DNA of 11,836 nt from JAGQTE01 sp964648005 (lineage in GTDB: Bacteria; Actinomycetota; Acidimicrobiia; Acidimicrobiales; Acidimicrobilacustridaceae), in assembly GCA_964648005.1 (NCBI GenBank), contig CAZYKR010000130.1, positions 1-11,836 of the forward strand, written 5' to 3'. Below the pieces are notes generated by a model that saw only the letters and a program-made list of their open reading frames with translations, was not told the origin of the DNA and ran no database searches. Each line of letters opens with the position of its first letter. Position 1 is the first letter of the stretch. Position numbers and translations under genes: made by a program. Positions 7,619 through 11,836 of this stretch are shown one piece after another.

Positions 7619-7650
7619 AGGACAGGGAGAGGGGAGGACAGGGAGAGGGG
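7619..7650. repeat. Tandem 16-bp purine-rich repeat, two exact copies
   Basis: Unit AGGACAGGGAGAGGGG occupies 7619-7634 and repeats exactly at 7635-7650, followed by AGGG. The plus strand is almost pure purine, so the glpD leader RNA, read from the other strand, would be a C/U-rich tract about 42-73 nt ahead of the glpD start codon. Confidence 0.9.
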
Positions 7651-7661
7651 AGGGCCGGGCC

Positions 7662-7667
7662 ATGTTA
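7662..7667 (-). promoter_or_regulatory. Candidate -10 element for glpD
   Basis: On the minus strand this reads TAACAT, fitting the actinobacterial TANNNT -10. With a 17-nt spacer the -35 would fall at 7685-7690, where the sequence GGCCGC is poor, so an activator or alternative sigma factor might be involved. It would give a leader of roughly 75-80 nt. The 14-bp palindrome at 7692-7705 abuts the predicted -35. Confidence 0.35.
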
Positions 7668-7691
7668 CGGGGGGCCGCACGGAAGCGGCCT

Positions 7692-7705
7692 CTACCGATC
7701 GGTAG
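7692..7705. promoter_or_regulatory. Perfect 14-bp palindrome, probable operator
   Basis: CTACCGATCGGTAG is identical to its own reverse complement. It lies in the divergent region, 115-128 bp upstream of the glpD start and 80 bp before the regulator start. The shape and TACCGATCGGTA core resemble operators of TetR-type repressors. No TetR gene is in the window, so the binding protein would be encoded elsewhere. Confidence 0.6.
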
Positions 7706-7734
7706 GCCGGCGGCCATCCAACCGTCACCAACTG

Positions 7735-7753
7735 TTCAACAACAATCGTTGAA
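7735..7753. promoter_or_regulatory. 19-bp imperfect palindrome, candidate Fur/PerR operator
   Basis: TTCAACAACAATCGTTGAA is a 9-1-9 inverted repeat with 7 of 9 positions matching, including perfect TTCAAC/GTTGAA outer arms. The 19-bp length fits Fur-family boxes. A second small palindrome, TGTTCAACA (7733-7741), overlaps it. The site covers the -35 of the adjacent regulator promoter, so binding would block transcription, consistent with autorepression. Confidence 0.5.
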
Positions 7754-7777
7754 AACCAGCCGGTGGTCGCCTAGGGT
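7749..7777 (+). promoter_or_regulatory. Promoter for the PerR-like gene
   Basis: The -35 TTGAAA (7749-7754) and -10 TAGGGT (7772-7777) are separated by exactly 17 nt. The -35 matches the consensus at five of six positions and the -10 fits TANNNT. The -10 ends 7 nt before GTG at 7785, so transcription would begin at the start codon, giving a leaderless mRNA. Confidence 0.6.
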
Positions 7778-7784
7778 CGCCGTG

Positions 7785-8210
7785 GTGCGAACGCCGACGG
7801 AGCTCGTGGGGGAGTTCAGGGCCCGAGGACTGAAGGTCACGCCCCAGCGTGTGGCCGTCTTCGCGGCGCTGGAGGGCAACGACCAGCACCCCTCGGCCGA
7901 AGCGGTGTTCGCCATCGTCCGGGAGGAGATGCCGACCATCTCGTTGCGCACCGTCTATCAGACGCTCAACGACCTGGCGGCGATGGGCGAGATCGGCCAA
8001 CTGGAGCTCGGGACGGGCGCCGCACGGTTCGACCCCAACACCGGGCCTCACCACCACCTCGTGTGCGATCGGTGCGGCCTGGTGCGGGACGTACCGGTCG
8101 GCGCAGGGGCGCCCACCCTGCCCCGCAGCGAGCTGGCCGGCTTCCGGGTCCATCAGACCGAGGTCGTGTTCCGCGGCCGTTGCGCATCGTGCGCGACGGC
8201 GACGGACTGA
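7785..8210 (+). CDS. Fur-family regulator, PerR-like peroxide sensor
   Basis: A 141-residue metal-dependent repressor. The winged-helix DNA-binding half (1-80) contains LKVTPQRVAVFAAL and the recognition helix ISLRTVYQTLNDL; the dimerisation half follows. Structural zinc cysteines are Cys94/Cys97 (CDRC) and Cys133/Cys136 (CASC). Aligned from memory with Bacillus PerR, the regulatory-metal ligands His37, Asp85, His91, His93 and Asp104 all have counterparts: His35, Asp83, His89, His91 and Asp102. The Asp at the last site, where Fur usually has Glu, suggests iron-catalysed peroxide sensing. The start is GTG at 7785, supported by a promoter that predicts a leaderless transcript; GTG at 7782 is an alternative. 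The rubrerythrin downstream is a natural target. An autoregulatory palindrome overlaps the promoter. Fur family is certain; PerR-type sensing is likely. Confidence 0.92.
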   Translation: MRTPTELVGEFRARGLKVTPQRVAVFAALEGNDQHPSAEAVFAIVREEMPTISLRTVYQTLNDLAAMGEIGQLELGTGAARFDPNTGPHHHLVCDRCGLVRDVPVGAGAPTLPRSELAGFRVHQTEVVFRGRCASCATATD

Positions 8211-8277
8211 CCTCGACCCGGTCGCGCTCGGCTGTCCCTGCGGCACGCCACCCGGCGCAACCGACCGGCACCACAAT

Positions 8278-8305
8278 CCAACGGCAACACAAACCCAACG
8301 GCAAC
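8278..8305 (+). repeat. Short direct repeat in the rubrerythrin leader
   Basis: CCAACGGCAAC occurs at 8278-8288 and again at 8295-8305, a 17-bp period, within an A/C-rich, G-poor stretch just before the AAGGAG ribosome site (8308-8313). It may keep the leader unstructured or bind a factor; no known motif is recognised. Confidence 0.6.
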
Positions 8306-8318
8306 CCAAGGAGCCACC

Positions 8319-8735
<417 letters not shown>

Positions 8736-8753
8736 GTCCGACCGCCGGTCGTA

Positions 8754-8785
8754 CCGGTCGTCGCGGCGCGCGCCGCGGCGACCGG
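8754..8785 (+). terminator. Very stable GC hairpin after rubrerythrin
   Basis: Two 16-nt arms (8754-8769 and 8770-8785) are complementary except for one position, centred on GCGC. The hairpin begins 19 nt after the rubrerythrin stop and has no T-run. It could be a terminator or attenuator, or could protect the rubrerythrin message from decay. Confidence 0.45.
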
Positions 8786-8801
8786 GCCTGCCGGCGCGAC
8801 G

Positions 8802-8828
8802 GCCCCGCCCTGCACTCAGCGGCGGGGC
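8802..8828 (+). terminator. Second GC-rich hairpin before the Fe-S gene
   Basis: GCCCCGCC (8802-8809) pairs with GGCGGGGC (8821-8828) around an 11-nt loop. It sits about 50 nt before the next start codon and lacks a T-run. Together with the preceding hairpin it may lower read-through into the iron-sulfur gene. Confidence 0.35.
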
Positions 8829-8879
8829 TGTGCCGAACGATCGCCCGAACCGCCCGACCGCACCGGAGCTGCGCCGCGC

Positions 8880-10241
8880 ATGACCACCACCTACGACCCG
8901 TTTCACCCGGCCTACTTCGACGAGGCCGACCTGCGCGACGAGCTGACGCGGGTCTATGACCTGTGCCACGGCTGTCGGCTGTGCTTCAAGTTCTGCACGT
9001 CGTTCCCGACGCTGTTCGACTCCGTCGACGCCCACGATCAGGACGCCGCCCGCATGACCCCGGCGGAGCAGGACCAGGTCGTCGACGAGTGCTTCCAGTG
9101 CAAGCTCTGCTACATCAACTGCCCCTACACGCCCGACCAGCACGAGTGGGCGCTCGACTTCCCCCGGTTGATGCTGCGCGCCGAGCAGGTGCGCAGGCGC
9201 AACCACCGCGAGCCTGTCGCGGCCCGCCTCACCGATCAGGCGCTCGCCCGCACCGATCTCGTCGGCAGGCTCAACACGGCGTTGGCGCCGCTGGTCAACA
9301 AGGCGATCGGCACGCCCGGCTCCGCGCCGCGCAAGCTGATGGAGCGCACCGTCGGGATCGCCTCGCAGCGGTTGTTGCCGCCCTACGCCAGGGAACGCTT
9401 CTCGACCTGGTTCCGCAAGCGCTCGACGACCGAGCCGGTGGCCGTCGCCGAGTCGCAGGGCAAGGTGGCGCTGTTCTCGACCTGCATCGTCGAGTACCAG
9501 GAGCCCGCCATCGGCCAGGACCTCGTGAAGGTCTACGAGCGCAACGGCGTGTCGTGCAGCCTGCCCGAGGGCCAGCGCTGCTGCGGCGCCCCGTGGCTGC
9601 ACTCGGGCGACATCGACCACTTCGTCGCCCAGGGCAACGACAACGTCAAGGTGCTCGCCGAAGCCGTCCGTGCCGGCTACGACATCGTCGTCCCGCAGCC
9701 GACGTGCGGGTACATCCTCAAGCAGGACTACGTCGACTACCTCAACTCGCCCGACGCCAAGCTCGTCGCCGACAACACCTACGACGCCGCCGAGTACCTG
9801 TGGAAGCTCCACAAGGGCGACGACACGGCGATCGACACCGACTTCGCCGGCGAGGTGCACGAGCAGCTCACCTACCACGCCCCCTGTCACCTGCGGGCGC
9901 AGAACATCGGCGTGCGCGGCCGTGACCTGCTCAAGCTGACCGGTGCCAAGGTGTCGTTCGTGGCCGAGTGCTCGGCCATCGACGGGACCTGGGGGTACCG
10001 GGCCGAGAACTACGAGATCTCACGCAAGGTCGCAGGGAAGATGGCCGACGCCATCGAACGGGCCGGCAACGACACCGTCGCCGGGGACTGCCACCTCGCC
10101 AACGGCTCGATCACCCAGGAGACCGGCAAGCGCCCGCAGCATCCGCTGCAACTGCTCGCTCGCGCCTACGGCATCGCGCCGGAACCCGGCGCCGAGCACC
10201 CCGGCGCGCCCGGTCCCCACGACGCGACGGGAGCGCCATGA
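8880..10241 (+). CDS. HdrD/GlpC-like 4Fe-4S and CCG-domain protein
   Basis: A 453-residue redox protein. Residues 29-39 (Cys29, 32, 35, 39) and 71-81 (Cys71, 74, 77, 81) are two ferredoxin-type 4Fe-4S motifs. Two cysteine-rich (CCG) domains follow. The first has Cys202, Cys234-Cys235 in RCCGAPW, and Cys276. The second is degenerate: Cys336, Cys364 followed by Ser in place of the second Cys, and Cys404. No membrane helix is evident. Such proteins relay electrons or handle disulfides, as in heterodisulfide reductase HdrD or GlpC. GlpC is unlikely here because glpD is a complete single-subunit enzyme in the opposite unit. Placement between rubrerythrin and DUF3501 suggests electron supply to rubrerythrin, which is an inference. 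GGAG sits 11 nt upstream of the ATG. The gene overlaps the next by ATGA. Confidence 0.88.
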   Translation: MTTTYDPFHPAYFDEADLRDELTRVYDLCHGCRLCFKFCTSFPTLFDSVDAHDQDAARMTPAEQDQVVDECFQCKLCYINCPYTPDQHEWALDFPRLMLRAEQVRRRNHREPVAARLTDQALARTDLVGRLNTALAPLVNKAIGTPGSAPRKLMERTVGIASQRLLPPYARERFSTWFRKRSTTEPVAVAESQGKVALFSTCIVEYQEPAIGQDLVKVYERNGVSCSLPEGQRCCGAPWLHSGDIDHFVAQGNDNVKVLAEAVRAGYDIVVPQPTCGYILKQDYVDYLNSPDAKLVADNTYDAAEYLWKLHKGDDTAIDTDFAGEVHEQLTYHAPCHLRAQNIGVRGRDLLKLTGAKVSFVAECSAIDGTWGYRAENYEISRKVAGKMADAIERAGNDTVAGDCHLANGSITQETGKRPQHPLQLLARAYGIAPEPGAEHPGAPGPHDATGAP

Positions 10242-10858
10242 CCAAGCTCACCCTGGCCGACATCGCCGACACGCGCGCCTACGAGCGCGAGCGGCCGGCG
10301 TTCCTCGCCGAGATCATCGCCCTGAAGAAGCAGCGGCGCATCCACGTCGGACCGATCGTCACGTTCGTGTTCGAGAACCGAGCCACGATCCGGTTCCAGA
10401 TCCAGGAGATGGCGCGCGTCGAGCGCCTGAGCACCGACGAAGCGATCGAGCACGAGCTCGAGACCTACAACCCGCTCATCCCCGAGCCGGGGCACCTGGC
10501 GGCGACGATGCTGATCGAGCTCACGTCCGACGATCTGCTGCGCGACTGGCTGCCCAAGCTCGTCGGCATCGAGACGACGGTCGAGCTGCGCCTCGGCGCC
10601 GGCGCGGACGGTGACGTCGTCGACGGCACCCAGGTGGTGCGCTGCATCGTCGACCCGGACCACGCCAAGCAGCTGACGCGCGAGGACGTGACGGCATCGG
10701 TGCACTATGTGCACTTCGCCCTCACGTCCGACGAGGTCGAACGGTTCGCCGCTGCCCCGGTGGCGCTGGCGCTCACCCATCCGGCCTACACGCACGCCAC
10801 CGTCCTGCGCGACGACCATCGGGCCCAGCTCCTCGCCGATCTGCGGGGCCAGGCCTGA
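10238..10858 (+). CDS. DUF3501 family protein
   Basis: A 206-residue cytoplasmic protein that I recognise as DUF3501, a family without a known function. The conserved N-terminal half holds KKQRRIHVGP (30-39), the FENR box (45-48), QIQEMARVE (54-62), and HELETYNPLIPEPGHLAATMLIEL (72-95). The C-terminal half is mostly beta-strand-like and includes HYVHF (156-160). It has only one cysteine (136), so it is not itself an iron-sulfur protein. The ATG at 10238 overlaps the iron-sulfur gene stop (ATGA) and has GGGAG just upstream, so the two proteins are probably made together in matched amounts and may form a complex. I recall DUF3501 recurring beside rubrerythrin and HdrD-like genes in other bacteria, which would link it to peroxide defence; a neighbourhood search is needed to confirm this. 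Confidence 0.85.
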   Translation: MTKLTLADIADTRAYERERPAFLAEIIALKKQRRIHVGPIVTFVFENRATIRFQIQEMARVERLSTDEAIEHELETYNPLIPEPGHLAATMLIELTSDDLLRDWLPKLVGIETTVELRLGAGADGDVVDGTQVVRCIVDPDHAKQLTREDVTASVHYVHFALTSDEVERFAAAPVALALTHPAYTHATVLRDDHRAQLLADLRGQA

Positions 10859-10887
10859 CGGCGAGTCCTCCGGCGGCTCGGTGGCCC

Positions 10888-10914
10888 GGCGCCCCGGCCG
10901 GCGTGACCGGCGCC
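10888..10914 (+). terminator. Candidate terminator after DUF3501
   Basis: GCCGG (10897-10901) and CCGGC (10907-10911) form a short hairpin with loop CGTGA; alternatively GGCGCC at 10888-10893 pairs with GGCGCC at 10909-10914. The stem is followed by TCATTT, a modest T-rich tail. It begins 30-40 nt past the DUF3501 stop. Confidence 0.4.
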
Positions 10915-10918
10915 TCAT

Positions 10919-10949
10919 TTGGACACCGCTGCCGCCAACGGCCCATACT
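10919..10949 (+). promoter_or_regulatory. Possible whiB promoter
   Basis: TTGGAC (10919-10924) and CATACT (10944-10949) match the -35 and -10 consensus at roughly four or five of six positions, with a rather long 19-nt spacer. Transcription would begin near 10956, about 30 nt before the preferred whiB start. It lies just after the candidate terminator, as expected for a new transcription unit. Confidence 0.35.
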
Positions 10950-10987
10950 CCAAACTCAGGTCAGTGCGACGTTCGAAAAGGGCGAGC

Positions 10988-11254
10988 TTGAAGAACCAAC
11001 CGTGGCGCGCCAAGTCGGCGTGTCGAGGGCTTGATCCGACCATCTTCTATCCGGCGACCGAGGAAGAGGGCGAGGCAGAGGCGGCGAAGGCGGTCTGTGC
11101 TGTGTGCCCCGTCCAGGCCGAGTGCCTGGAGTACGCCCTCGGCTTCCGGGAGAAGGAAGGCGTGTGGGGCGGGGCCACCGAGCGTGAGCGCCGGCGGATC
11201 ATCCGCCAGCGGCGTCGCGCTGCCTACGCCGCCGCCGCCCGCCGCAGCGCCTGA
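10988..11254 (+). CDS. whiB: WhiB-family iron-sulfur transcription regulator
   Basis: An 88-residue WhiB-like protein, a family confined to Actinobacteria and their phages. Four cysteines bind a 4Fe-4S cluster: Cys12 (SACRGLDP), then Cys37, Cys40 and Cys46 (CAVCPVQAEC). The family GVWGG turn is at 58-62, followed by a strongly basic Arg-rich tail that would contact DNA. Such proteins usually act through the principal sigma factor and sense redox state or nitric oxide. The start is uncertain. I prefer the TTG at 10988, with AAGGG five bases upstream, which gives a typical family length. A GTG at 10964 and a TTG at 10919 would add 8 or 23 residues lacking family similarity, and the latter coincides with the candidate -35. 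Its position after the peroxide module may be coincidental. Confidence 0.9.
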   Translation: MKNQPWRAKSACRGLDPTIFYPATEEEGEAEAAKAVCAVCPVQAECLEYALGFREKEGVWGGATERERRRIIRQRRRAAYAAAARRSA

Positions 11255-11309
11255 GCGCGCCGCCGCGTAGCGTCGTGCCGTCCAGCACCGCTGCAACCGA
11301 GGGAGCACC

Positions 11310-11836
11310 ATGGCGACGTTGACCGAGCTCGGGGGATGGCCGGCGATCCTCTCTGCCCTGATCGACCGTCGTGACCTGTCCGCCGACGAGGCGCAGGCCG
11401 CTCTGACCGACGTCCTGGCGGGCGAGGCCGCGCCGGCGCAGATCGCGGCGTTCATCGTGGCGCTGCGCATGAAGGGCGAGACGGTCGACGAGGTCACCGG
11501 GATGGTCGACGCCATGCTGGCGGCGGCGTCGCCGTTGGAGCTGCCGCCGGGCCTCGAGCCGATCGACATCGTCGGTACCGGTGGATCGCCCGCCCGTCGC
11601 CGCGCCGCGCTGAACATCTCGACCGGCGCCTGCTTCATCGCCGCCGGCGCCGGGGCGACCGTGTGCAAGCACGGCAACCGCCGTGCGTCGTCGACGAGCG
11701 GTTCGTTCGACGTGCTCGAAGCGCTCGGCGTGGCCATCGAGCTCGATGGCCCGGGCGTGGCGCGCTGCGTCGCCGAGGCGGGCATCGGCGTCTGCTTCGC
11801 TCGGGCGGTCCATCCGGCGATGCGCCACGCCGGTCC
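11310..11836 (+). CDS. trpD: Anthranilate phosphoribosyltransferase, truncated by window edge
   Basis: The first 175 codons are present and the frame is open to the end of the window. TrpD joins anthranilate to PRPP in tryptophan synthesis. The N-terminal helical domain includes LSADEAQAAL (23-32), and family motifs follow: DIVGTGG (86-92), NIST (102-105), KHGNRRASSTSGSFDVLEALG (starting at 120), and GIGVCFARAVHPAMRH (158-173). The diphosphate-binding loop is unusual: the Asp that normally follows GTGG is Ser93, and the loop to NIST is nine residues (SPARRRAAL) rather than the usual six or so. GGGAG lies just upstream of the ATG at 11310. A TAGCGT at 11268-11273 could be a -10 element, but the matching -35 is weak. 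No other trp gene is visible here. Confidence 0.92.
   Translation, partial: MATLTELGGWPAILSALIDRRDLSADEAQAALTDVLAGEAAPAQIAAFIVALRMKGETVDEVTGMVDAMLAAASPLELPPGLEPIDIVGTGGSPARRRAALNISTGACFIAAGAGATVCKHGNRRASSTSGSFDVLEALGVAIELDGPGVARCVAEAGIGVCFARAVHPAMRHAG

Noticed and set aside
6252..7781. Upstream extension of the PerR-like gene by over 500 codons
   Set aside because: The extension runs antisense through glpD and across both palindromes and the promoter; only the part from about 7785 has Fur-family sequence.
8880..10241. Fe-S protein as GlpC, the third subunit of anaerobic glycerol-3-phosphate dehydrogenase
   Set aside because: The nearby GlpD is a full-length single-subunit type, is divergently transcribed, and there is no GlpA/GlpB; linkage is to rubrerythrin and DUF3501 instead.
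10961..11785. Minus-strand open frame opposite whiB and trpD
   Set aside because: It is antisense to clear WhiB and TrpD motifs and carries no recognisable domain itself.

Overview
The window is very GC-rich, and its small WhiB-family gene marks it as actinobacterial. I infer a non-mycelial, deep-branching actinobacterium, possibly of the class Acidimicrobiia; that is a judgement from overall gene style, not a database match. Eleven complete protein genes plus a twelfth of uncertain start (whiB) and a truncated trpD fill nearly all of the DNA. No gene-free stretch exceeds about 200 bases. I see no tRNA, rRNA, CRISPR array or insertion sequence.

The left two thirds (about 54-7577) is read leftward. 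In transcription order it holds a GlpD-type glycerol-3-phosphate dehydrogenase, a flavoprotein of the alkyl-DHAP synthase type, a small four-helix membrane protein, an FGGY-family glycerol-kinase-like enzyme, two exported Tat-dependent ferritin-like proteins, and a cupredoxin lipoprotein. The flavoprotein, membrane protein and kinase are packed with 4-nt or 1-nt junctions, so they are almost certainly one transcript. The first four genes point to glycerol / glycerol-3-phosphate / DHAP metabolism, perhaps feeding ether-lipid synthesis. The last three form an extracytoplasmic iron/copper redox group.

The right third (7785-11836) is read rightward. It starts with a PerR-like Fur-family regulator, followed by a rubrerythrin without a rubredoxin domain, a two-cluster ferredoxin/CCG-domain (HdrD/GlpC-like) iron-sulfur protein, and a DUF3501 protein overlapping it by 4 nt. 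Then come whiB and the start of trpD, which runs off the window. The regulator, rubrerythrin, iron-sulfur protein and DUF3501 gene look like a peroxide-defence module whose last two members have no established role. This is the best candidate here for an incompletely described system.

The two halves diverge from a 207-bp control region (7578-7784). It contains a well-formed promoter for the regulator (TTGAAA, 17 nt, TAGGGT) that predicts a leaderless GTG-start mRNA, with an imperfect 19-bp palindrome overlapping its -35. It also holds a perfect 14-bp palindrome placed to control the glpD side, and a tandem 16-bp purine-rich repeat in the glpD leader.
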